Assembly: GCA_016784355.1 (NCBI GenBank)
Contig: JADHUV010000010.1
Span: 1-64,000, forward strand
Direction of reading: 5' to 3'
Origin: Nitrospira sp.
GTDB lineage: Bacteria; Nitrospirota; Thermodesulfovibrionia; UBA6902
DNA length: 64,000 bases
Position numbers and translations under genes: made by a program. This document shows, in pieces, positions 53,930-63,289 of this stretch (position 1 is its first letter; every line of letters starts with the position of its first letter). The notes below the pieces were generated by a model, which was not told the DNA's origin, made no database searches, and was given only the letters and a program-made list of their open reading frames with translations.

Positions 53930-54781
53930 ATGAATAATTATTTAACGATAGATGTAGAGGATTACTTCCAGGTGTCAGCTTTTGAAAAAAATATTGGACA
54001 CAGCAGATGGTCTGAATATGATTGCCGGGTAAAGGATAATACAAAAAAACTTCTTGATGTTCTGGAAGCATCAGGTGTTAATGCAACTTTTTTTGTCCTT
54101 GGATGGGTTGCACAAAAGTTTCCAGAACTTGTTAAAGAAATTCATGCAAAGGGTAATGAAATTGCCTGCCACAGTTATTATCACAGACTTGTTTATAATC
54201 TAACACCTGAAGAGTTTCGGGAGGACACACGGCTTGCAAAGGATGTATTGGAACAGATAATTGGTGAGACTGTCAATGGATACCGTGCTCCCAGTTATTC
54301 AATCACTAAAAAGAGTCTCTGGGCATTTGATATACTGGAGGAACTCGGTTTTCAGTATGACTCAAGCGTTTTTCCTATTATTCATGACAGGTATGGCATT
54401 GCAGACTCGCCTAGATTTCAATATAAATTATCAGGTTATAACCTGATAGAGTATCCGATTTCCACCACTCCGTTTATTGGGTATAATCTTCCTGTAGCCG
54501 GAGGCGGATACTTTCGGCTATTTCCCTATTGGTTTTCAAAAAGAGCACTACATGCTGTAAATAGGAGAGAAAAAAAACCTTTTATGTTCTATATCCATCC
54601 ATGGGAAATTGACTCCGGACAGCCTCGAGTGACAGGTGCAGGACTGGTATCAAATTTTCGCCATTATGTAAATATTGATAAGACCTTGATGCGCTTTCAA
54701 CGCCTTATTAATGATTTTGAGTTTGATACAATTAGTGCTTCTTTGAATAAAGCTGAATATGATGAGTACAAGATTAATTGA
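53930..54781 (+). CDS. XrtA-associated polysaccharide deacetylase (DUF3473 type)
   Basis: A 283-residue NodB-fold carbohydrate deacetylase. The catalytic base region is D-V-E-D-Y-F (8-13) and metal histidines lie in C-H-S-Y-Y-H (H81, H85). G-Y-R-A-P-S-Y-S follows near 127, and the DUF3473 end has Y-I-H-P-W-E. It matches the TIGR03006-type family of exosortase loci. It probably removes N-acetyl groups from the growing exopolysaccharide. There is no signal peptide, so it may act in the cytosol or on lipid-linked units. Confidence 0.9.
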   Translation: MNNYLTIDVEDYFQVSAFEKNIGHSRWSEYDCRVKDNTKKLLDVLEASGVNATFFVLGWVAQKFPELVKEIHAKGNEIACHSYYHRLVYNLTPEEFREDTRLAKDVLEQIIGETVNGYRAPSYSITKKSLWAFDILEELGFQYDSSVFPIIHDRYGIADSPRFQYKLSGYNLIEYPISTTPFIGYNLPVAGGGYFRLFPYWFSKRALHAVNRREKKPFMFYIHPWEIDSGQPRVTGAGLVSNFRHYVNIDKTLMRFQRLINDFEFDTISASLNKAEYDEYKIN

Positions 54782-54854
54782 TAATGCTTGTGAGAGTTGA
54801 ATATGTACTTGCAATGAATGTATCTGGGCTGTTTAATTATTGCCAGGGACAATT

Positions 54855-55883
54855 ATGCAAGTAAAGATATTTCAAGGCAGATCTCAAGAATGGGACGAAT
54901 ATGTTTTAAGTAACAAAAGGGCGAATATTTATCATTTATATGCCTGGGGAGATTTTTTTAGAGATTTCTATAAATTGAAACCGCTAAATCTGGCCGTTTA
55001 TGATGGGGATACCATAATCGGAGTTGTGCCACTGATTCTGATGAAAAACTATAAGATGAAGTGGATAATGGTATCATTGCCCTATTTATGTACCGGTGGA
55101 ATACTATCAGATAATGACACAGCGGAACATATGATCTTGAATAAAATTAAGGAATTAACGGTCACTCATAGTTGTAGTTCCACTCTGCTAAGGAGTGAGC
55201 ACATCGGCAATGAAACGGACTATGATTATATTGATAAACGGAAATCAACTTTCACACTTCCACTGGATCCGGATCCGGAAAAGGTGTTTAAGGGTTTTCA
55301 GAAGCAGATCAAAAGAAGAATACGCAAGGGATATAAGTCAGGATGTGAGATTGATATTTCAAAAAAATATTTAAAGGATTTTTATGAAATTTACACGAAA
55401 AATATGAGACTATTGGGGTCTCCAGTACATAAAAGAGAATTTTATTCGGAAATACTTCACCGCTTCCCGGATAACTATAATATACTTGTAGTTCTGCTTG
55501 ATAAGAAGGTGATCGGCGCACAATTTCTATCATATTTTAAAGATACAGTGTATCTCCCTCTTGCATCATCGCTGAAGGAATACAATGAATATTCACCCAA
55601 TCACCTGCTTTACTGGGAGTCGATTAAATTTGGTTGTGAAAATGGATATCAGGTCTGTGATTTTGGGCGTTCTACAATAGATAGCGGGCCTCATGTTTTT
55701 AAGAGGCAGTGGAATGCAGATGAAATACCATTGCATTATTGCTATCTGAATGCACAGGGTGGTATGAATGATAATACTAATGATTCTAGTAAGAAATTAG
55801 ATTTTCTTAGTCAATTATGGAGACAAACACCGCTAAAAATTACAAATATTCTAGGACCCTGTATCGCAAAATGGTTTCCGTAA
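54855..55883 (+). CDS. FemAB-like protein of the XrtA/PEP-CTERM system
   Basis: A 342-residue protein with two GNAT-like halves of the FemAB type. It has H-L-Y-A-W-G-D-F-F near 22-30, V-P-L-I-L-M-K, F-Q-K-Q-I-K-R-R-I-R-K-G-Y-K (about 145-158) and H-L-L-Y-W-E-S-I-K-F-G. FemAB relatives move amino acids from aminoacyl-tRNA to a lipid-linked acceptor; in PEP-CTERM systems the substrate is unknown. ATG 54855 is chosen over an upstream TTG (54840) because AGGGAC lies just before it. It follows the deacetylase after 73 bases. Confidence 0.86.
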   Translation: MQVKIFQGRSQEWDEYVLSNKRANIYHLYAWGDFFRDFYKLKPLNLAVYDGDTIIGVVPLILMKNYKMKWIMVSLPYLCTGGILSDNDTAEHMILNKIKELTVTHSCSSTLLRSEHIGNETDYDYIDKRKSTFTLPLDPDPEKVFKGFQKQIKRRIRKGYKSGCEIDISKKYLKDFYEIYTKNMRLLGSPVHKREFYSEILHRFPDNYNILVVLLDKKVIGAQFLSYFKDTVYLPLASSLKEYNEYSPNHLLYWESIKFGCENGYQVCDFGRSTIDSGPHVFKRQWNADEIPLHYCYLNAQGGMNDNTNDSSKKLDFLSQLWRQTPLKITNILGPCIAKWFP

Positions 55884-55991
55884 GCGATTGGTATTGAGTT
55901 TAATACGATATATAGATAAGTAAAGCAATGTTTTTAATATTACAGAATCATTGGGATTTTATAATAAACTTTTCAAGGCTAATAATTGATT

Positions 55992-57206
55992 ATGAAACAT
56001 AAAAAAAATGTGCTTTTTATATGCCATCGAGTACCATATCCGCCCAATAAGGGTGATAAAATACGTTCTTATAATATTCTTAAATTTCTTAGTGAAAGAT
56101 ACAATGTTTACCTTGCCTTCATGGTTGATGATAAGAGAGATTTAGATGGATTGCATAACTTAGAACATTTTGCAAAAGAGTATTTTTATGATGTAATAAA
56201 TCCTCGCTGGAAAAAACTAGTCAGTATAACCGCGTTTGCCTCTTCCCAGCCGATAAGTGTTCCATATTTTTATTCAAGATTACTCCAAAATAGCATTGAT
56301 AAATTATTAGCTAAACAGACTATTGATATTGTATTCTGTTTCTCTTCTCCAACTGCCGAATATGTTTTTCGCTCAAAGCATTACCACGGTAACTTACGTA
56401 CTGCAAAGTGGATCATGGATCTTGTTGATGTAGATTCATATAAGTGGAAGCAATATTCTGAAGTATCTAATTTTCCAATGAATTGGATTTATTCACTAGA
56501 AGCTAAATATTTATTGAATTATGAAAAACGCATTGCAAGTGAATTTAAACAGCTTGTTCTGGCTACTGAGGCAGAAAAAACTCTGTTTGGTAGCTATGGT
56601 TTAATTGACAATGTACATGCAGTTGGAAATGGAGTTGATTTTAATTTTTTCTCACCTTTATATCAAACATCAATTGTTACAAACACTCCAGTAATAATTT
56701 TTACCGGGGTTATGGATTATAGGGCCAATATTGATGGTGTGAAGTGGTTTGTTGATAGTATTTTCCCTGAAATACAAAATAGAATTCCAGAGATTACTTT
56801 TTATATTGTTGGCAAACAACCATCGGCAGAAATACGTGCTCTTGCTTCACAAAAAGGTATAGTGGTTACTGGTTTTGTTGAGGATGTGAGAGATTATTAT
56901 GCGGCTGCAGATGTTTGTTTGGTACCACTTCAAATTGCCAGAGGAATTCAAAATAAGGTTCTTGAAGCTATGGCAATGGGTAAGGCAGTTGTATGTACTC
57001 CTCAAGCATTGGAGGGAATAAGTGCAATTCCTGGGAGCGACGTGCTAATTGAAGAAAATGAGAATGCTTTTGCTGATTCAGTTATCAAGCTTCTTCTAGA
57101 TAAACCATATAGATTAGAGATGGGTAAAAGCGCAAGAAGATGCATTGAAGATCACTATTCGTGGGAAACTAATTTAAATAAACTTGAAACAATAATAAAT
57201 ATCTAA
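55992..57206 (+). CDS. PEP-CTERM/XrtA-associated glycosyltransferase (GT4)
   Basis: A 404-residue GT-B glycosyltransferase. The N-terminus C-H-R-V-P-Y-P-P-N-K-G-D-K-I-R is characteristic of the exosortase-linked sugar transferase family (TIGR03087 type). The C-terminal half has I-F-T-G-V-M-D-Y-R-A-N, V-G-K-Q-P and P-L-Q-I-A-R-G-I-Q-N-K-V-L-E-A-M-A-M-G, the nucleotide-sugar site. ATG 55992 is preferred over a TTG two codons upstream. From here on the sequence is visibly more AT-rich than the core genes. It probably adds one of the early repeat-unit sugars. Confidence 0.9.
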   Translation: MKHKKNVLFICHRVPYPPNKGDKIRSYNILKFLSERYNVYLAFMVDDKRDLDGLHNLEHFAKEYFYDVINPRWKKLVSITAFASSQPISVPYFYSRLLQNSIDKLLAKQTIDIVFCFSSPTAEYVFRSKHYHGNLRTAKWIMDLVDVDSYKWKQYSEVSNFPMNWIYSLEAKYLLNYEKRIASEFKQLVLATEAEKTLFGSYGLIDNVHAVGNGVDFNFFSPLYQTSIVTNTPVIIFTGVMDYRANIDGVKWFVDSIFPEIQNRIPEITFYIVGKQPSAEIRALASQKGIVVTGFVEDVRDYYAAADVCLVPLQIARGIQNKVLEAMAMGKAVVCTPQALEGISAIPGSDVLIEENENAFADSVIKLLLDKPYRLEMGKSARRCIEDHYSWETNLNKLETIINI

Positions 57207-57300
57207 ATCGGCTCTCAAAATTGTTGTGAATAATTAATATTATAGATCAACATTATCCGCCAGAGATGCCTTTAAGCGATGGAAGAAGTTACTGCTTATT

Positions 57301-58422
57301 ATGAAAAAAATTAAAGTATTACAACTTGGCAGTCCAGGTGAACTCTATGGTGCTGAGCGCTGGATACTCGCATTAGTTAAATACCTTGACATAAATACGA
57401 TTGAAACTTGGGTGGCATCCATTCGTGATGAGCCTGAATTGGAAGCTTCAATATGTCATGAGGCGGAAAAATATGGGCTTCATATGAAAATATTTGATGC
57501 ATACGGCAAGTTTAATTTTTCTGCAATAAGTCAGTTGAAAAGATTTATTGTGGATCAAGATATTGACATTATACATACACATCACTATAAAACCGACATT
57601 ATCGGACTGCTTTCTACTAGGGGTACAAAATGTAAGGCGGTCTCGACTCCTCATGGATGGAGCAAGGCGATGGATTTCAAGCTTTGCTGTTATGAGCTAA
57701 TGGATAGATGTATTTTTCCCTTCTTCGATGCGGTTGTGCCACTATCTGAAGATATCTACAGACCTTTAACATATATCCCAGGTTTGAAAAATAAACTGGA
57801 ACTAATTATAAATGGAGTTGATGTAAGTGAAATTGATGAAGCATCGGTTAGTATAGAAAAATTAGAGGAATTAGAAAATGAAAATTACTATATCATTGGC
57901 TATATCGGTCAGATAATTTACCGTAAAGGACTTGATATCCTTCTAAAGGCTGTCGCTAAAATAAATACGATAGATTGGCGACTTATCTTGATAGGAGAGG
58001 GTGAGCAGCGAGATGAGTTAGAGCTTTTGGCTAGTAGTTTGAATATATCTGACCGTGTAATGTTTCTTGGATTTAGGGCAGACCGCTTGTCATTATTAAA
58101 GAAGTTTGATTGTTTTGTCTTGCCTTCCAAGCTTGAAGGAATACCAAGGTGCCTTATGGAGGCTCTCACTGCCGGTATACCTGTGTTGGCCTCTGATATT
58201 CCGGGTTGTCGTGATCTAATAGAAGACAAAGAAACTGGTATCTTATTTCGACAGGATAGGCCTGATGAGCTGTCAGAAAAAGTAGCAATGCTTGCTCATG
58301 ATACGAAATTACAGGAAAAATTAAAGAGAAATGGTCGTAACTTAATTATAGAAAAGTTTTCGGCAGAACGAATGGCTGTAAATTATACCAAACTATACAG
58401 TAGCCTTGTTCCAGTTAAGTAG
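57301..58422 (+). CDS. Glycosyltransferase family 4 protein
   Basis: A 373-residue GT-B enzyme. The N-terminal domain opens V-L-Q-L-G-S-P-G-E-L-Y-G-A-E-R-W and has T-H-H-Y-K. The C-terminal domain has G-Q-I-I-Y-R-K-G-L-D, G-E-G-E-Q-R, F-L-G-F and P-S-K-L-E-G-I-P-R-C-L-M-E-A-L, the retaining GT4 E-x7-E region. Donor and acceptor sugars cannot be predicted. AT-rich codon use. It lies among other polysaccharide transferases on the same strand. Confidence 0.88.
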   Translation: MKKIKVLQLGSPGELYGAERWILALVKYLDINTIETWVASIRDEPELEASICHEAEKYGLHMKIFDAYGKFNFSAISQLKRFIVDQDIDIIHTHHYKTDIIGLLSTRGTKCKAVSTPHGWSKAMDFKLCCYELMDRCIFPFFDAVVPLSEDIYRPLTYIPGLKNKLELIINGVDVSEIDEASVSIEKLEELENENYYIIGYIGQIIYRKGLDILLKAVAKINTIDWRLILIGEGEQRDELELLASSLNISDRVMFLGFRADRLSLLKKFDCFVLPSKLEGIPRCLMEALTAGIPVLASDIPGCRDLIEDKETGILFRQDRPDELSEKVAMLAHDTKLQEKLKRNGRNLIIEKFSAERMAVNYTKLYSSLVPVK

Positions 58423-58440
58423 TATCTAATTCCTATAATA

Positions 58441-59250
58441 ATGATAATTCTTACAGCAGCCAATTCAGATAAAGCAAAAGATGATTCGGGTAATTTATAT
58501 AGACACTTTAGTTTTAGAGGGGTCATACAGGCAACCATAGATAAAGCCAAAGAATGCGGATATAAATCGGTTGTATATGATTTAGGTACTCTCGGTATCG
58601 GTGAAAAATTTTGTATTGATGACAAGACTTTTTCCGATAAGGGCTATTATGAGAAGGAAGTTCATAAAGGCTATAAATCAAAGTCTCTTTTTAAGCCGGA
58701 AATAATGAGAATGTGTATGGAAGAGAATAATGATTTTATGGTATATCTTGATGGCGATGCTCAGTTATGTGATTCGATAGATGAAGTTATCAGTACTGAT
58801 TATGATATCGGCGTAACTTTACGTGAGTTAACTGAAATTGAGAGCGAATGGCATAAGGAGCACTTTGATATTGTAAAATATGTCAATGCTGGTGTTATTT
58901 TTTGCAATTCTACCCCAGCAGCAAAGAGTTTTCTAGATGTATGGAAGGATACCACTGAACTATTAGGTAATGATCAAATGGCTTTAAATAAATTGACTTG
59001 TCCTGACTATTACCCTGAACCATATAGTATTTTGGACATTCAAGGGGTAAGAATAAAATACTTTCCATGCAGTAAATATAATTTTTATTATTTTAAACAA
59101 AAATTAGTTTCAGACATTAAAATCATGCATTTTAAAGCAGATGTTCGTCATTTTTACCCTTTCGGATTGGGGAAGCGTTTATATTGCTTGTTTATTATAC
59201 CGGTACTAAATATACTGCGGCCAATAGTTAAAAAAGTATTTTTTCGCTAG
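58441..59250 (+). CDS. Putative GT-A nucleotide-diphospho-sugar transferase
   Basis: A 269-residue protein with the layout of GT8/GT77-like GT-A transferases. V-Y-L-D-G-D-A-Q-L (about 101-109) gives the D-x-D metal site. V-N-A-G-V-I-F-C-N-S follows and then G-N-D-Q-M-A-L, the usual acceptor-side aspartate. I-M-H-F-K near the end supplies a further possible metal ligand histidine. It begins 18 bases after the preceding GT4 gene. Product unknown; it should add a sugar to the EPS or decorate a protein. Confidence 0.75.
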   Translation: MIILTAANSDKAKDDSGNLYRHFSFRGVIQATIDKAKECGYKSVVYDLGTLGIGEKFCIDDKTFSDKGYYEKEVHKGYKSKSLFKPEIMRMCMEENNDFMVYLDGDAQLCDSIDEVISTDYDIGVTLRELTEIESEWHKEHFDIVKYVNAGVIFCNSTPAAKSFLDVWKDTTELLGNDQMALNKLTCPDYYPEPYSILDIQGVRIKYFPCSKYNFYYFKQKLVSDIKIMHFKADVRHFYPFGLGKRLYCLFIIPVLNILRPIVKKVFFR

Positions 59251-59304
59251 CAATCTAACTCTCTTGACTTAAACGATTTGAAATATCTCCTTTGAGTAAA
59301 TATT

Positions 59305-60738
59305 ATGAAAATATTAGAAATTAGCAAAAGCTTTTTTTTGATGCTGAAGACAGATGGTGTTAGGTATTGTCACTGGAAAAGTAACTCCCATTTATATGAA
59401 GCGTTAAATGGGAAAACTGATCTTGACATCCTTGTTCATAGCGAAGATCGGGGCCATTTTGAGGGTGTTTGCAGTAAACTCGGGTTTAAGAAAATCATAT
59501 CTCCACCAGATAAAAGTTTTAGCGGTTTGGAAGATTACCTGGGCTTTGATAATGAGACTTGTGCTCTGATTCATCTTCATGTTCATTACAAGCTTGTTCT
59601 AGGGCAAAGGTATATTAAAAATCATCACCTGCCGATTGAAAATATTTTTTTTGATAATCTTACATTGAAGTACGGCATATCAGTTCCAGTTCCTGAGCTG
59701 GAACTGATATTGTTAATAATCAGAGCTCATATGAAAATGGGACTGATCTCAATAATCAAGCATGGCATACGAGAGTTGCAGGGGAGATCTTATTGCCCGT
59801 TTCCATCTGATATAGAGCAGGAAATGTCTCATTTGATAAGTGCATATGACAGAAAGAGGTTTGGAGAAATATTGCATCAATGCTCATTGTCCATTCCACT
59901 GGAAATGTATTCAGACTTTATAGATAAGTTTAGTACCGGGGAATATACATGTAAGGATATAGTTTTATATAAGCTGAAAATACTTAGATCTTTACATCGA
60001 TATAGGCGTGATAAAGGTGTTTTTTTGTTAATTAAGTATTATAAGTTGCTTTTTTACAATAGCAGGATTATTGAGAAATTTATAAGCCAGAAGAAAAAAA
60101 CTCTAAATAGTGGAGGACGGATAATCTCTCTTATTGGCGCAGACGGATCGGGGAAGTCAAGCCACTTGAAGGATCTGCAGGACTGGTTGTCATGGAAGTT
60201 ATCTGTCAGCACATATTATTATGGTATACCTAAAAATATATTGGTTGATGTAGCTGACTATATGGCCGTAGTTGCTCAAAAACTTAAGTTGAGCATGATT
60301 GCATCCTTAATAGAGAATTGTATGTGGGTTTTTATTGCTCGCAATAGATATAAAGTATTCCTTGCATCAATCCGTGAATCAATGAATGGTAAAGTTGTTA
60401 TTACTGATCGTTTTCCAATGAAGGAATTTAGAGAAATGGAAATACCCATGGATGGTCCGCGCATTGCAAAGGGAAAGTCTGGGATTGGCCGATTAATTGC
60501 AAGAGCGGAATCCGGATATTACAATAAAATTCAAATGCCGGATTGTATACTTGTTCTTCAGGTTGACATTGAAAAATTGAGGGAACGGAAATCTGATCTG
60601 GATATGTTACTACATGAGAAAAAAGCAGCAGCCGTAAATGCGATAAATGGCGATGAACGAGTCGTGTTAATTAATGCCAATAAGCCATATACGGATGTCC
60701 AGTTCGATATTAAAAGGCAAATATGGAACGTGTTATAA
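59305..60738 (+). CDS. Fusion of a nucleotidyltransferase-like domain and a thymidylate-kinase-like P-loop domain
   Basis: A 477-residue protein with two parts. The N-terminal half (about 15-200) has Y-C-H-W-K-S-N (21-27) and K-T-D-L-D-I-L-V (37-44), where D39 and D41 fit a nucleotidyltransferase-fold metal site; later come L-I-H-L-H-V-H and a helical region. The C-terminal half (about 270-477) has P-loop G-A-D-G-S-G-K-S-S (about 278-286), T-D-R-F-P (D-R motif) and an R-E-R-K-S lid-like segment, as in thymidylate kinases. Such kinase-like proteins occur in exopolysaccharide loci, but neither activity nor substrate is known to me. It could phosphorylate a sugar or nucleotide, or transfer a nucleotidyl group. 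AT-rich. Confidence 0.75.
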   Translation: MKILEISKSFFLMLKTDGVRYCHWKSNSHLYEALNGKTDLDILVHSEDRGHFEGVCSKLGFKKIISPPDKSFSGLEDYLGFDNETCALIHLHVHYKLVLGQRYIKNHHLPIENIFFDNLTLKYGISVPVPELELILLIIRAHMKMGLISIIKHGIRELQGRSYCPFPSDIEQEMSHLISAYDRKRFGEILHQCSLSIPLEMYSDFIDKFSTGEYTCKDIVLYKLKILRSLHRYRRDKGVFLLIKYYKLLFYNSRIIEKFISQKKKTLNSGGRIISLIGADGSGKSSHLKDLQDWLSWKLSVSTYYYGIPKNILVDVADYMAVVAQKLKLSMIASLIENCMWVFIARNRYKVFLASIRESMNGKVVITDRFPMKEFREMEIPMDGPRIAKGKSGIGRLIARAESGYYNKIQMPDCILVLQVDIEKLRERKSDLDMLLHEKKAAAVNAINGDERVVLINANKPYTDVQFDIKRQIWNVL

Positions 60739-60823
60739 GCTTTAAATCATGTTATGCATTCTTCGTTAAAGATACTACAGATCATTCTGATTATCTTTAA
60801 TGGATTTTATAGGGAGCACTCAT

Positions 60824-60880
60824 ATGTCCATATTTATCATGTTTCCTGACAATTCGCGTTTAAGGTTGAATATATGCTGA
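60824..60880 (+). other. 18-codon upstream frame overlapping the ligase start
   Basis: ATG 60824, with AGGGAG (60811-60816) ahead of it, opens 18 codons (M-S-I-F-I-M-F-P...) that end in TGA at 60878-60880, seven bases inside the next gene. The ligase itself lacks a clear ribosome site, so translation through this short frame might be needed to start it. It may be chance. Confidence 0.3.
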
Positions 60881-62205
60881 TTGCTGGATATTTTATTATT
60901 GTGACTTTGATAGGGTATTTTCTAGCTTTATCGAAAGGGCCAATTTGGGGGGCAGTTATTTATATGTTTTTTTATTTTATGCCTCCTTTTGTTGAGTTTA
61001 ACTGGTGGGCTCAATATTTACCTGATCTTAAATGGGGCTACATAACTCCTGGTGTCTGGCTTGCCTCCGTTATTATACATAAGAACAAATTGTCATCGCA
61101 TAAGTTAAGTACGGCATATTGGGTTATAGGGTTTTATATTTATACTCTAATTATTACATATGCGTTGGCAGTCGACCTTGAGAATGCCAAGATTTATTCG
61201 CAAATGCTTTTTGTGTACTGCATTGTAATGGTATTGAATATAAAGACAATATTTAAATTTGAACAGTTACGTTTTATCGTATTTATGATTATTGTAATAA
61301 GCGCAAACCTCTTTATAACAACTTATGGCGAAGGCAGTTTTGATAGCGGTCGACTGAATAATGTTGGTCCTGGAGATGCTAACGGCTCAAATGAATTAGG
61401 AGTTCTTCTAGTTTCTATTTTACCGTTTATGATTCCATTTATAATTAAGGGTAAAATGTTTGAGCGATTAATTTGTCTTATGATATTACCTGTATTAGTT
61501 AATGTAATTACGATGACAGTAAGCAGGGGGGCAGTTGTGGCACTTCTTTTCAGTGTCTTTTATGCTTTTATAGTGTTGGGAAATAGGAAAATTAAAAAAT
61601 ATATTCTTATTTCAATTGTTTGCATTGTTCCGGCGTTCGTACTTCTTGCAGATGATGGTTATATGAAAAGAATATCCACCCTTTGGAATGCTGATACCAG
61701 TTCCGAAGCAGCAATGAATGATCTTAGTTCCGGTCGCACAGAAACATGGAAGGATGGATATAAGATGTTACAGGACCACCCCCTTGGAACCGGTCCCGGC
61801 GGATTCAGGGCATTGTCAAGATTTTATATGGATGAAAACAACTTAACGTATAAATATGGAATGGAATATGGCGTTAGAGCCGCGCATAATTCTTTTTTGC
61901 TAGTGTTGGTTGAGCAGGGATATATAGGATTTATCATTTTCTTGATTATTTGTGTCATGACTTTGTATAAATTATTCAAAAGTTATCGAACAATAAAGAA
62001 ACTGGGAATGTCTGGCAGCTTTATTGATCTGTTCATAATAAGTCTGAACATGTCTTTTGTCTGTACCTTGTTTGGCGGGGCATTTAATTCAAGAGTTTAT
62101 TATGAATTTTTTTGGTGGCAGGTAGCTTTAACTGTTGTGGCATCTTCGATCGTCGCTAAGGAAATTTCCACTGATGTGAAAGGGCCGCTATCTCCTGCAA
62201 TTTAA
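60874..62205 (+). CDS. O-antigen ligase/polymerase-type membrane protein (Wzy/WaaL superfamily)
   Basis: A 443-residue protein with about 11-12 membrane spans. The central part has G-S-N-E-L-G and T-V-S-R-G-A-V-V. A large periplasmic loop then contains S-S-G-R-T-E-T-W, D-H-P-L-G-T-G-P-G-G-F and A-A-H-N-S-F-L-L-V-L-V-E-Q-G, the hallmarks of the family. It either polymerises EPS units or ligates them to an acceptor, possibly PEP-CTERM proteins in exosortase systems (inference). The conserved arginine and histidine of the loop are present. No good ribosome site is seen. Confidence 0.85.
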   Translation: MLIAGYFIIVTLIGYFLALSKGPIWGAVIYMFFYFMPPFVEFNWWAQYLPDLKWGYITPGVWLASVIIHKNKLSSHKLSTAYWVIGFYIYTLIITYALAVDLENAKIYSQMLFVYCIVMVLNIKTIFKFEQLRFIVFMIIVISANLFITTYGEGSFDSGRLNNVGPGDANGSNELGVLLVSILPFMIPFIIKGKMFERLICLMILPVLVNVITMTVSRGAVVALLFSVFYAFIVLGNRKIKKYILISIVCIVPAFVLLADDGYMKRISTLWNADTSSEAAMNDLSSGRTETWKDGYKMLQDHPLGTGPGGFRALSRFYMDENNLTYKYGMEYGVRAAHNSFLLVLVEQGYIGFIIFLIICVMTLYKLFKSYRTIKKLGMSGSFIDLFIISLNMSFVCTLFGGAFNSRVYYEFFWWQVALTVVASSIVAKEISTDVKGPLSPAI

Positions 62206-62278
62206 TTAACATATCAGTGATATTTCAAATTAATACATTGGAAAGCATGGAATATATTTATGCTTGGGAATTTAAGCG

Positions 62279-63289
62279 GTGTTGAGGGACAGTAGGATAT
62301 ACTACACCTGTTTAGGTGCGTTATTGAGTTTTTTAGCGTTCTTTAACTATCTTATCGATCCTTATGGAAGCTTCGGTACTGATATATTAAATGTAAATCC
62401 AGTTGACTCAAGAAGTGAGATATTGAATAAACTGGATTCTGCAGATCCGCAACTTCAGACACTTTTATTTGGCAGTTCCCGGAGTCTCCTGTTTAAGCAC
62501 TTTCCAGGATTGAATGTTGCTTTATACGCTGGAGCCATTGAGGACCATTACAGTATCTTGCGATATGCAGTAGATGATCTGCAATATCCTATAAAGGCCG
62601 TTGTTCTTGTGTTAGAGCCAGATTTGATGGTTTCATCACATCCTGTTGAAAAGATGCTTGTAAAAAATAGTAAATTGAACAGGTGGCTTATAAAGGAACC
62701 GATTTTATATGGCCAGTCTTTATTTGCTCCTCCTGGCTATATAGATGATATTGCAATGCTATTATCAGTTACAACGTTGAAAAACAGCACCAAAGTACTT
62801 CTTAAGGCACTAAAAAAAAGGATGAGCAATGGTGACAAGTCTGATCAGGATATCGGTGTGGTTGGTGCGAAAAATAACCATGTGTTAGGCCGTATTGCTG
62901 AGGCTAGAGATTCTATTGATGCAAGGCTAAGACAGTACCGAAAGCTCTATATGTCGGCTCTTGCATTGGATAAGACACGTATTAAATATCTTGATATGTT
63001 CGCAGAATTTGCTTCTGAAAATAATATTAAAGTTATCTTGGTTCATCCAGGATCATCGAAAGTTTTTTGGGATGAAATGATGAGTCTCAGTAACTTCAAG
63101 AACATTAATAGTGAATTTTATGATCTTATACAGAAGGTAAGGGTTCGTTATGGCTGGACAGAAATAGATATTCGGCCTGGAAAATGGAAAGGCTTACCCC
63201 TTGAATATCCTGATGGCGTGCATCTTTCTAAACCATCTGCTGCAATTATAGACAATGAAATAAATGAAGGATTAAGAAATGTTTTTTAA
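62279..63289 (+). CDS. SGNH-hydrolase-like protein, partner of the MBOAT acyltransferase
   Basis: A 336-residue protein with an N-terminal membrane anchor (about 8-25), then F-G-S-S-R-S (64-69) as a likely block I serine region. D312 and H315 in P-D-G-V-H-L-S near the C-terminus complete an SGNH-type set. That layout resembles AlgX/AlgJ-like proteins that act with MBOAT proteins to O-acetylate polysaccharides in the periplasm. Its 3' end overlaps the MBOAT gene by 11 bases, which supports the pairing. The start is GTG (62279); the next codon, TTG, is an alternative. Confidence 0.72.
   Translation: MLRDSRIYYTCLGALLSFLAFFNYLIDPYGSFGTDILNVNPVDSRSEILNKLDSADPQLQTLLFGSSRSLLFKHFPGLNVALYAGAIEDHYSILRYAVDDLQYPIKAVVLVLEPDLMVSSHPVEKMLVKNSKLNRWLIKEPILYGQSLFAPPGYIDDIAMLLSVTTLKNSTKVLLKALKKRMSNGDKSDQDIGVVGAKNNHVLGRIAEARDSIDARLRQYRKLYMSALALDKTRIKYLDMFAEFASENNIKVILVHPGSSKVFWDEMMSLSNFKNINSEFYDLIQKVRVRYGWTEIDIRPGKWKGLPLEYPDGVHLSKPSAAIIDNEINEGLRNVF

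Noticed and set aside
60874..62205. Naming the ligase as the exosortase-specific O-glycosylation ligase family
   Set aside because: The N-terminal and central residues do not follow the pattern I associate with that family, so only the O-antigen ligase/polymerase superfamily is claimed.
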